Of a stretch of DNA of 12,800 nt, positions 1-7,663 are shown one piece after another. A program made the translations under genes and the position numbers. The notes under the pieces are model-generated. The model was not told the DNA's origin and searched no databases. It worked only from the letters and a program-made list of their open reading frames with translations. How positions within the stretch are numbered: position 1 is the first letter of the stretch; each line of letters begins with the position of its first letter. The stretch covers positions 1 to 12,800 of the forward strand of contig JADJCP010000014.1 in assembly GCA_016703155.1 (NCBI GenBank), given 5' to 3'. The DNA is from Hydrogenophilales bacterium. Lineage in GTDB: Bacteria; Pseudomonadota; Gammaproteobacteria; Burkholderiales; Thiobacillaceae.

Positions 1-2
1 AT

Positions 3-1110
3 GCCTACGCGGTCGACACGGAGTCCCTGGCTGTACGCTATTTCAATTGGTGGCTTGATCGCGTCCGCCCCGGGTGGCAAGCCGAGGTGACCGACCTGGA
101 GTCAGCGCAGGCCAGAGCGCTAGGGGAAGCCGCCAAAAAGAGCGGCAGATCCCTGCATACCGTGGCCATCCTGGGCTTCATTCGCGACAACGACTTGCGC
201 GACCCGGTCGCGGATGCACTGCGATCCGTTCTCTCCAATGACCGGACCTACTTCGAGAAACTGGTATCCAGCCTCTATCCTCTGCTGGAGAAGCTGACCA
301 CGGGCAAGATCGCTGACCTGATCTCGCCGAATTATGCCGCGCTGGATGACCCAGGCCGATCATCGATTGGATGGGCATCATCAACCAGTCCGCTGTGGTC
401 TACATCGGTCTGGACTCGCTGTCCGATCACGAGGTTGCCGGCGCGATCGGCACGGCGATGTTTGCCGATTTAACCAGCGTCGCCGGACAAATCTACAAGT
501 TCGGCGTCGGCGCCGGCCAACTGCCTCCTGGTCGGCGCAAGCTGGCCCTGCACGCCGACGAGTTCAACGAACTGGTCGGCGATGCCTTCATTCCAATGGT
601 CAACAAGGCCGGCGGCGCCGGCTACCAAGTCACGGCCTACACCCAGACCTGGCACGATGTGGAGGCAAGGTGGGCGATGCCGCCAAGGCCATGCAGATTG
701 GCGGCAACTTCAACACCCGTATCGTCATGCGTGTCGAGAACACCGAAACCGCTGAGATATTGACCGAGAAGCTGTCCGAGGTCGACGTACCCACCATGCA
801 GGTCGCCTCGATGGCCAGCGACTCGAATGACCCGACAGATTTTGCGGAATTCCAGAGTCGTAACGAGGACCGCATCACCATCGAGACTGCCCATGCTGAC
901 GCCGGCACTGGTGCAACTGCCGCGGGCAGGCCTTCGCCCTGATCGACGGCGGTCAGCTCTGGAAAATTCGCATTCCCTTGGCGGACACCATCGACGAACC
1001 GGATGCCAACCAGTATCGAGGACATGGCGAGACGAATGCGCGCCATCACCCAAGCCCATGAACCGGATAGCGCGGCGATCACTGTGGATGGCAAAGGGAG
1101 CGGCTGGTAA
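3..1110 (+). CDS. traD: TraD-type conjugative coupling ATPase, C-terminal part, frameshifted
   Basis: Type IV coupling protein of the ICE (SXT/TOL-like TraD), an inner-membrane-anchored ATPase that delivers the relaxosome to the mating channel. Only the C-terminal part is present; the 5' end lies before the window. The protein is followed in frame 3 from base 3 (YAVDTESLAVRYFNWW), in frame 2 from about 350 (IIDWMGIINQSAVVYIG; Walker-B-like LALHADEFNELVGDAF; AYTQTWHDVEA), in frame 1 from about 667 (VGDAAKAMQIGGNFNTRIV), briefly in frame 2 near 893 (MLTPALVQLP), in frame 3 (GQAFALIDGGQLWKIRIPL) and in frame 1 to the TAA at 1108-1110. At least five frameshifts separate these pieces; the first two look like single-base losses. 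No in-frame stop interrupts the conserved path. The TAA overlaps the next ATG (TAATG), implying translational coupling. Identity rests on recalled family resemblance; the breaks are seen directly. Confidence 0.87.
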
Positions 1111-1804
1111 TGGCGGGCGACGGCGCAAGCATCGACATTGGCATCACCAAGGCGATCACGGCACCGTTCAAGATCCTGTCCTTTTTTGCAATCGGGTTTT
1201 TTGTGATTCTGGTCGGTCGCATGGCGATCGACATGTGGATCTTGGCCGATGACTCTCAAGACGCTCTGGAGCCACCAACTGCCGTCATTGCACGCGAACT
1301 GGAACGTGCCTCTGCCGCGCCGGCATTCATGGGTTCGACCCATGATCGCGCCATCGCTTGGGCGAATTTCATTACCGAATGGTTCTATCGCAAGCCAGGC
1401 TTGCTGAAAAACGCCAGCCCCGATGCGGCGCCAACTGAACAGGCGGTACGCCGAGGCGTTCGCGCCGTGGATTTCGCGATCGGCCGTGCATTGACTGGCT
1501 CCCAGGTCATTTCGATACGTGCCGCCGTCGTGGTGGCGTATCTACCTGGATAGGCTTCCTCTATCTGCTGGCCATCCTGGATGGATTGGTTGAGCGAGCG
1601 AGGCGCAAGTACGGCGGCGGGCGGGAATCATCCACCATCTACCACCGGGCCAAGTACTTCCAGGTCACCATCCTCACCGTCGCGTGCGCCGCGTTCCTCT
1701 GGTGGCCCGGAGACCTGGATTCTTCGCTTATAATCACGCTGACAACACTCGGCTGTGCCTTATTGGTAAGGCTACAAGCCGAATACTACAAAAAATATGT
1801 GTAA
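1110..1804 (+). CDS. ICE membrane protein, TIGR03747 type, one frameshift
   Basis: Integral membrane protein of the integrating conjugative element family TIGR03747 (PFL_4697-like), normally encoded next to traD; its exact role in transfer is unknown. The ATG at 1110 overlaps the traD stop. A first membrane segment is visible at residues about 21-37 (ILSFFAIGFFVILVG). The middle has the typical soluble stretch (AIAWANFITEWFYR). The first frame stops at 1551-1553, but the family sequence resumes in frame 2 (GFLYLLAILDGLVER, then KYGGGRESSTIYHRAK, a hallmark of the family) with two further hydrophobic segments, ending in YYKKYV at 1804; family members also end in a KKY-like tail. The whole span corresponds to about 231 residues, the usual family length, so one frameshift near 1535-1550 is enough to explain the break. 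Confidence 0.85.
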
Positions 1805-1809
1805 ACGGG

Positions 1810-2116
1810 ATGGTGAACAATACAACATTCAAAAAGCTATGCCTGGCTCTTGGGGAGCCCGACGACATGACTATCTGGCGATACTCTGCTGGGGCGCGAG
1901 ATGAGCGACTCGGCATGGCGACGCTATGCGCAACCACAATGTCGCGGAGAAGATTGCTCACGCCAAAGGGGGATGGTAGTTGGGATGACCACTGCCAGAC
2001 CTTCCTCAAACACCTTGTGCCGAGGAGGCGTCCCTCTTACCGCTTTTTTATCAGACGAGGGCCGCAAATGGCTGGATGACATCGTGAGACTAAGTGAAGG
2101 AAACCGGGCTCGTTAA
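1810..2116 (+). pseudogene. small decayed or frameshifted ORF, unknown
   Basis: Unrecognised. Frame 1 is open from an ATG at 1810 to 2079, but protein-like stretches appear in different frames: RRHDYLAILCWGAR and MRNHNVAEKIAHAKGG in one, and PLTAFLSDEGRKWLDDIVR, ending at the TAA at 2114-2116, in another. This suggests one gene of about 100 codons broken by two or three frameshifts, possibly at runs such as the T run near 2043-2048. No good ribosome-binding site is visible before 1810. It follows the TIGR03747 gene by only a few bases, so it may be the last gene of the traD operon. It could also be non-coding. Confidence 0.35.
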
Positions 2117-2179
2117 CTGCCTTTCTAGGGCTCTGTGATATACCCGCACAAAAGAATAGGTGTACGAATCCATGGGCAT

Positions 2180-2209
2180 TTACAAAATTATTGATTTTTT
2201 AGATATAAA
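2180..2209 (+). promoter_or_regulatory. possible promoter for the parA operon
   Basis: The most AT-rich stretch of the 2117-2428 gap holds TTACAA at 2180-2185 and TATAAA at 2204-2209 with 18 bases between. It is the only sigma-70-like pair that stood out, but it lies over 200 bases before parA, and other pairs nearby (TTGATT at 2191 with TTAAAT at 2213) are almost as good. Tentative. Confidence 0.25.
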
Positions 2210-2291
2210 GAGTTAAATAGAACCCGGCGTTGTCGAAAACACACATCAAAAGCATATCTGGGCTACACCCCAAACAGGCCGCAATGGCTCG

Positions 2292-2341
2292 GGCCAGACA
2301 TGTCTAGGCCATTAACAGCCTAACATTAGGCGCATTGCGCC
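2292..2341. promoter_or_regulatory. cluster of three palindromes upstream of parA
   Basis: Three inverted repeats follow each other about 90 bases before the parA start. First, GGCC at 2292 and AGGCC at 2306-2310 flank the perfect 10-bp palindrome AGACATGTCT at 2296-2305; one added T would make a perfect 20-bp palindrome. Second, GCCTAA and TTAGGC (2318-2331) around CA. Third, overlapping the second, GGCGC and GCGCC (2329-2341) around ATT. Sites of this kind in front of parA are commonly autoregulatory operators or a parS-like centromere; which applies here is inference. Confidence 0.5.
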
Positions 2342-2428
2342 TGGCCATGTGGGGCAGGACTGACCAGATAGTCTGACGGTGACGGCAACTCCCAAGGGTT
2401 AATCGAAATTTAGCTTTAGGGGGTTCAT

Positions 2429-3309
2429 GTGGTCATACTCAGTGTTGTTGGAACCAAAGGCGGGATCGGCAAAACGACGCTCACCGCCAATCTCAGTGCG
2501 CTTGCCGCCGACATGGGGCTGCGCGTTCTCATGGTCGATGCCGATATCCAGGGATCACTATCAAAGTTCTACCCGCTCGGCAAAAAAGCTGAAGACGGTC
2601 TGACCTCGGTCATCGTCAGCGGACGAGTCTCCGAATCAGCGATTTCCACCACGGTATGGGAGCGACTCGACATCATCGTCTGCGACGCCCCGCGTCGAAA
2701 ATTCGCGGGGATGGTCGAAAGTACCGACCTGGAACAGTTCATCCAGGGCCGAATTGACGCCCCGATGATCCTGCGCAAGGCTCTGCGCGCCCCCTCATCG
2801 AGGATAACTACGATCTGGTGTTCATCGATACCCCGGATCTCAAGGGCCATTGCTTTATACCGCCGCCCTGGCGGCGCATCGCCTCATATCGCCGGTTCTG
2901 CCGGAAACCCCGAGCGCCAGAGAGTTCCGCACAGGAACATTCGAGTTACTGTTGAAGCTCGAAGAAGCCCAGGCATTAGGAATCTCCCCGGACCGCTCAC
3001 AGCCGTCATAAATCGTGTGTTGGCCACACCAACGATGCGCGTCAAATCACCAAGGAAATACGCAACAGCTACCTGGAAATGAAGGGGCTGGTAACCGTCG
3101 CTGAAACTGCGATTCCTGCCAGCGTGGCCTACAACGAGGCAGCGACGGCTCAATTGCCTGTACATCGCCTGAAGCGTCGTGATCGCGGCGTGACGCCATC
3201 GGACACGATGCACGAATTGATTTGGGAGTTGGTCCCCTCCCTCTCCGGCGTCTATGCCGGCGGATATGAGGATGGTGCCCCCGCAACGCCCAGCGAAGGA
3301 GAAGAATAA
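2429..3309 (+). CDS. parA: ParA-family partition ATPase, frameshifted
   Basis: Walker-type partition ATPase (ParA/Soj family, ICE subtype), which moves or positions the excised element together with ParB. Start is taken as the GTG at 2429 with AGGGGG at 2418-2423; an ATG at 2427 is in another frame. The deviant Walker A, KGGIGKTT, is at residues 10-17; the VDADIQGS motif follows at about 36-43; Walker B is LVFIDTPD. The first 120 codons are in one frame; the protein then moves through other frames near 2792 (at a five-C run), 2850, about 2995 and about 3024, with clear family sequence on each side (LIEDNYDLVFID; LYTAALAAHRLISPVLPETP; AVINRVL; then HTNDARQITKEIRNSYLEMK and ASVAYNEAATAQLPVH). 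Whole length would be about 293 residues, normal for the family. The TAA at 3307-3309 overlaps the parB ATG (TAATG). Confidence 0.92.
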
Positions 3310-4930
3310 TGGCTGCCGCGCGACTCCCTAAAGGGGTGAGCGTCGGCGATGCGGCCAGGACCGCTCTGCAACGCCAGCCCATCCAGCCCGAAGGCACCAA
3401 ACGGCTAACTCCTGAGGATCTGCGCGCCCGTATGGTCAAGGAATCCTTGAACGTCGGCCTACCCAACGATAACAGCGCACAACTCAGCATCGATACCGAA
3501 AGTCAGATGACCTTGCCGGTCATGGAGATACTGCTCTATGACAAGAACCCGCGCAAAACCGTCAATGACCAGTGGGACGTCATCAAGGACTCTATCCGTT
3601 CCACACGGAGGCTGAACAGCCCCTTGGTGGTGACTCGCCGCCCCGGCGAAAAGAAGTACATGGTCGGCAAAGGGGGTAACACCCGCCTGGCGATCCTCCA
3701 GGAGTTGTTTGCGGAAACCGGTCATCCGGATTTCCAGTACACGGTAGTGACCTATACCCCGTGGAAGTCTGAATCCGCCACCCTCGCCGACCACTTAATC
3801 GAAAACGAACTACGCGGCGAGATGTGCTTTTGGGATAAGGCCCTGGCCTACGCGGAGATGAGGCGGCTGATCGAACTGGAAACCAGCACTTCGTTGTCAG
3901 GGCGTGCCTTCGAGCAAGCCCTGAAGGAACGTGGGTTGCCGCTTGGAAAAACAACATTAAGTTATTTCCGGTTCTCCGTGGACAACCTAATCGCTCTCGG
4001 CAATGCCAGTCGGGCGTTAACGATCAATTCCGCGATTGCTTTACAACCCGCTTTCAACGCCGTTGAACGCCTCCTAAAGCACACTCATCAAGCTGATGCC
4101 TGGCCCGAACTACGCAATCAAGTCCTCAAGAGCACCGAACAATCTTGGTTGACCACAGGCGAGCTAGACCCGGCGCATATTGTCGAGCAACTTGACCAAG
4201 CCGCAGCAATCCCGGCTCGGCGAGGCCGTGGAATACATCCGTATCATTCGAGATCTGTGTCAACGCTTCCAGAGTGAGGATGTGACCGGGCTGGTCGCGC
4301 AAGCCAGGCTGCAGATGCGCCCGCTGTCAGCCCCCTCCCCCTCCCCCGGCAGCGTTCAATCTGAGGATGCAGCCCAGCGCTCGACCCGCACTGGCCCTGG
4401 GTCGTCAGGCTTGCCAGCGACCCCCGGAAGCCGTCGAGCGGTCCATCCCACACGTCGCACGCGACCGAGGTTGAACTCCTGTCACAAGTGCAGTCGCTGG
4501 CCACCCTCTTCTCTCGTCAGAACGAAGTCGCCGACTGTCTCTGCTTGTTGAACTCGTGGCCCACCGGTTTTGTGTCGAAGTGCCGGAGAACGATGAGCCC
4601 ATCGATCTGGTGGATCATCATGGCGCCGACCGTTATCACGGCTGGTGGATGCTGGCGACCCTCTCCGAGCAACTGGATGGCGCCTGGTCCGGCCTGATGC
4701 CCGAAGATTCGACCTGGCGCCAGGCGCAGCGTCAAGAACAAGGCCGCGACGCCTTCGCGCTCCAGCACTACATGGACACGATCCTGGGAATGCCTATTGA
4801 TCCCCTGACGCTCGGCAAGTGGCTGGCATCGAATCCGTCGGTGGCCACATGGATGGAGTTGGTTGAAGCGTTGCGCGCCTTACGCGCTACAGCGCCGCAA
4901 CGCTTCGCCATGGAAGGGGGTGAGCCATGA
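3309..4930 (+). CDS. parB: ParB-family partition protein (TIGR03764 type), frameshifted
   Basis: DNA-binding partition protein of the PFGI-1-class ICE ParB family. The ATG at 3309 overlaps the parA stop. The first ~300 residues are uninterrupted: the ParB/Srx-like core with LLYDKNPRKT and VGKGGNTRLAILQEL, then IENELRGEMCFWDKALAYAE, a ParB-box-like segment, and a helix-turn-helix region (SGRAFEQALKERGLPLGKTT). After about 4215 the sequence continues in frame 1 (LGEAVEYIRIIRDLCQRF), then in frame 3 from about 4350-4380 (EVELLSQVQSLATLFSRQN, LNSWPTGF), then in frame 2 from about 4577 (VEVPENDEPIDLVDHHG, GWWMLATLSEQLDGAW), ending at 4930. The full span of about 540 codons fits the longer ICE ParB proteins. 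No DnaB-like helicase gene lies between parA and parB. The stop overlaps the next ATG (ATGA). Confidence 0.88.
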
Positions 4931-5545
4931 CCAACGCCCATCAACATGTTGAGGATAACGCGCGCTTGCGTCGCCGTGGCGATCCCGTCGAGGCCCGGCT
5001 CCCTGGCATTCCGATCAATGATCGTCGACATGTCGTCTCATTACTCAGCACATCGCCGATCGTGCTGACTATGGCGAGGATCTGGATATTCTGCTGGCGC
5101 AGCTTAGTTCCACCACCCGGACACCCTGCGACAAGCGTCGGTTACGGATCTGTCGCGTCTCGCCGAGCAACGCCCCGCCTTTATCTCGGTGTGCATCGAT
5201 GAACAGATGATGCACCTGGCCATGAATCGCTGCCAGCTTGTGGCGCGCCGCGAAGAAGACGCCCTTTGGTTCATTAAACGGGGCGCACCGGCCGCTGCCA
5301 TGCTGGAATTGTTTGGCATGTACGAACTGGAATACCGACGCCTTCGGCAAGCCGCTTCTGTGGAGACCAAACGGGGCCGCTCTCCCAAGCTCGACAACCA
5401 GACGCATCACGAAGTCATTCGTTACTGGCATCGCAACCAGGGGCATCCGGATCATATAAGTCGATTCAAAGCCCTGTCCGAGGCCTTTCCAGACGCATCA
5501 TTCGCCGCCTTGTGGTCGGCTATTCGAGGGAGTGCCAACGCATGA
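4927..5545 (+). CDS. DUF2857 family protein, frameshifted
   Basis: DUF2857 proteins are small ICE proteins encoded just after parB; their biochemical role is unknown. The ATG at 4927 overlaps the parB stop (ATGA). The N-terminus is in frame 1, continues near 5049 in frame 3 (HIADRADYGEDLDILLAQL) and from about 5126 in frame 2, where the long conserved part is intact: LRQASVTDLSRLAEQRPAF, ARREEDALWFIKRGAP, AAAMLELFGMYELEYRRLR, TKRGRSPKLD. The pattern of a helical segment, LFGM, then RRLR and a GR.P.LD motif is what I recall for the family. The span gives about 206 codons. It ends at 5545 and overlaps the next ATG (ATGA), so parA-parB-DUF2857-next gene reads as one coupled operon. Confidence 0.78.
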
Positions 5546-6030
5546 CCAGAGCCGAACAGCGCCGTATGAAAGCCCTGGTCCAAACCACCCCCGCACCGAC
5601 CGGGCAGCGCACAGGCGCCAGGGTGTTGACCCCCAGCGTATTGCTGGAGCTGTACAGCGAACCGGTGTCGTTCCATCGACCCTTCGTAGAACTCGGCGGC
5701 GGTGTCACCGCCGCACTCTTCCTATCCTGTGCCTGTGATGAAGCCGCCAAGCTCCCCCCTGATGGCGACGGCTGGTTGCGCCTCTCCACAGAGCAATGGC
5801 GCGAAGCAACATGCCTATCTCGAACAGAGCAAGAGAACGCTAGGCGTGCTTTGCGTGATCGAGGCCTCATCAGCGAGCGCCGCGTCGGTATGCCAGCACG
5901 GCTGGAGCTACGGGTCGAGATCGCCAGACTCATGGAACTGCTCCAGGAACAGGCCAACCGGAAATACATGGGGCTGGATCAGATCGATTACTCAATCGAT
6001 AGGCCAGTATTTGATGTAAACGCCTCTTAG
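5542..6030 (+). CDS. winged-helix-like replication-associated protein, single unit
   Basis: One uninterrupted frame of 162 codons from the ATG at 5542, which overlaps the DUF2857 stop; a GTG at 5512 is in frame but too far upstream. The centre is a winged-helix-like unit: a hydrophobic helix (GGGVTAALFLSCACDEA), a W-containing strand (GDGWLRLSTEQWREATCLSR), a probable recognition helix (EQENARRALRDRGLI), then ERRVGMPARLELRVEI as the wing and last strand. The same unit occurs twice more in the next gene, with the signature ER-VGMP-R kept in all three. Such units are common in phage and plasmid replication proteins. It is one of the few longer genes here without a frameshift. Function is inferred from the repeat unit and position; a regulator cannot be excluded. 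Confidence 0.7.
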   Translation: MTRAEQRRMKALVQTTPAPTGQRTGARVLTPSVLLELYSEPVSFHRPFVELGGGVTAALFLSCACDEAAKLPPDGDGWLRLSTEQWREATCLSRTEQENARRALRDRGLISERRVGMPARLELRVEIARLMELLQEQANRKYMGLDQIDYSIDRPVFDVNAS

Positions 6031-6053
6031 ACGGATACACATTAATAACTGTA

Positions 6054-7555
6054 ATGGTTAACCCACAGGCCGGACACATTAAGCAACTCCAGGACGCCAC
6101 GGCGCTCCTGGGGGCAGCGATGCGTCGCCTTCCACCCGAAGCTGGTGCATCTCACCGGTCGCGTGACGGCCGGCTTGATGCTCTCCCAGGCGCTCTACTG
6201 GACGCGCATCTTGGCTGATCAGCCCGCCCGTCAGGGTTGGTTCTGGAAGACACGCGATGACTGGCGCAACGAAACGGGCCTGTCGCGCCGGGAACAGGAT
6301 AGTGCCAGACGCACCTTGAAGGGACTCGGGCTGTGGCAGGAGCGTTTGGTGGGAATGCCGGCACGGGTCTGGTATCGGGTCGATCTCGATGCCCTGGGGA
6401 AGCTCCGGAGCCGACCGCCTATACCGGATGGGACTGGCGCAATGAACGGGCAATACTTCAACTGCTGGGACGCCCGTTCCTGTTCTATCGGTCCTTGTCG
6501 GATATATCTGGTGCCGCCACGTCGGCGGTACTGATGTCGTCCCTGCTCGCTCAGGAGCGCGGCCGTCTACGCGATGGGCAAACGCTCTTGGCATGGCAAA
6601 CCTATCGGTTCGAGCCCTTGAGACAGTATCTCGGCTTCACACATCACGAACTCGACAGCGCAAGAAGACATCTGCGCGACTCTGAAGTCCTGGATGAACG
6701 TCGGGTAGGTATGCCACCTCGGGTTGAGTGGCGCGTGAGGTTGGACCGGATGATTGCGCTGCTTGCGGCGGGTAAACGCCGCCCTGAAGCAGCGCAACTG
6801 GAACTGCGCCAGTCAGATAACCCCTCTGCAAACCGCACAGTTGTCCAATTATCCGGAAACGTACCATCCAGTTTGCAGGAAACCTGCAAACAAGATTGCG
6901 GGAAACCTGTAAACAAGATTGCAGGAAATCTGCAAACTGATTTCGCGGAAACGTACCAACTGGATTTCCAAAATAGTACCAACAGTATTTCCGGAAACGT
7001 ACCTACAAGCTGGGCGGAATCCGGGAAATCAGTTGGGCGGAATCCGGATGATCGCTATATGTATATAACTACAGGGTTTAGAACTACTACACCTGGGCAC
7101 GCGCCCGTACACGTATGCACCGCCACGCCAGCAATGGACGTGGGTAGGAGTGGGTGGAGTGATGCGTTGGTCTGGCCAAGAACACTGCGTGCCGAAGAAC
7201 GGTCGTGGGCAATCAAGATGCTCTCTGCCGTACCGGATCATGCCCAGATGCTGCTGGACGAGCTGGCAGGTCAGATTCACGGCGGCAAGCGATTGATGTC
7301 CCGCTGAACTATCTCAACGCCCCGGTGAACCGGGCGGTGAACGGGATATCATTCGTGCCTGCGGCAGCCTTCCGTGAGCAGGCAAGACGGCAACGGGTTC
7401 TAGCCGAGCAGCGCCATCGTGTTGAGGCAGTGCGAGAAGCGGCTGTGCCTGTCCAGGGCCGTAGCGGCCACATCGCTGGATTGAACAGCTTGCGTGCCTT
7501 CATGGCTGAGCGCATGGGGCAGCGGTGTCCAGTAGCTGGACAGTATGGGAAGTGA
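6054..7555 (+). CDS. replication-initiator-like protein: two winged-helix-like units, iteron linker, STY4528-like tail; frameshifted
   Basis: Probable replication protein of the element. Order: unit A (FHPKLVHLTGRVTAGLMLSQ, TRDDWRNETGLSRREQDSAR, ERLVGMPARVWYRVDL), unit B (RPFLFYRSLSDISGAAT, YLGFTHHELDSARRHLR, ERRVGMPPRVEWRVRL), a polar linker of about 90 residues, then a C-terminal part resembling STY4528-type ICE replication proteins (DALVWPRTLRAEERSW, AQMLLDELAGQIHGGK, IDVPLNYLNAPVNRAV, SFVPAAAFREQARRQRVLAE). Start is placed at the ATG at 6054 (weak ribosome-binding site). Frameshifts are needed at the five-G run 6110-6114, near 6405 and near 7295. The linker DNA is a 23-bp repeat array (6855-7061). 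The gene ends inside the first of three 37-bp repeats. The layout resembles phage lambda O; that functional reading is inference. Confidence 0.72.
6855..7061 (+). repeat. nine tandem 23-bp repeats (iteron-like array) inside the initiator gene
   Basis: Units start at 6855, 6878, 6901, 6924, 6947, 6970, 6993, 7016 and 7039, each exactly 23 bp, with no gaps. Consensus starts GGAAAC, then a C or G, T, A or G, C, A or C, AAC, and ends GATTTGC-like; most begin GGAAA or GGAAT. Units 6878 and 6901 differ at two positions; the last unit keeps only its first half. Because 23 is not a multiple of three, successive units are read in different codon phases, so the repetition is a property of the DNA and not of the protein. 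A perfect inverted repeat, TTTGCAGGAAACCTGCAAA (6872-6890), sits on the junction of the first two units. AT-rich DNA follows at 7050-7090. Confidence 0.85.
7050..7090. other. AT-rich stretch next to the iteron array (possible unwinding element)
   Basis: Directly after the 23-bp repeats the base composition drops to mostly A and T (TATATGTATATAACTAC at 7056-7072, then GGGTTTAGAACTACTAC). In iteron origins, including lambda ori, an AT-rich duplex-unwinding element lies beside the array. The sequence shows only composition and position. Confidence 0.45.
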
Positions 7556-7632
7556 ATCAGGGTGTCCAGTAGCTGGACAGTATGGGAAGCGAATCAGGGT
7601 GTCCAGTAGCTGGACAGTATGGGAAGCGAATC
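7525..7632 (+). repeat. three 37-bp direct repeats, each with a 17-bp palindrome
   Basis: Copies at 7525-7561, 7562-7598 and 7599-7632 (the last shortened by three bases). Each contains TGTCCAGTAGCTGGACA, a perfect inverted repeat with 7-bp arms around TAG, at 7526-7542, 7563-7579 and 7600-7616, followed by GTATGGGAAG. Copy 1 differs from copy 2 by one base: TGA for CGA at 7553-7555, which is the stop codon of the initiator gene. The array covers the end of that gene and the leader of the next (start 7664). Likely roles are an operator or a ParB/initiator binding site. The 37-bp spacing is about 3.5 helical turns. It is not a CRISPR array: there are no spacers. Confidence 0.9.
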
Positions 7633-7663
7633 GTGTGGAAATTGATCGACTGAGGATGAACAA

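Noticed and set aside
630..1343. Long minus-strand ORF of 237 codons
   Set aside because: It is antisense to traD and the TIGR03747 gene, whose conserved protein sequence is on the + strand; the minus product has no recognisable pattern.
6855..7061. Protein-level tandem repeat in the initiator linker
   Set aside because: The period of 23 bp is not a whole number of codons, so the protein does not repeat in register; the repetition is at DNA level.
7525..7632. CRISPR array
   Set aside because: Repeats are directly adjacent with no unique spacers, and no cas genes are near.
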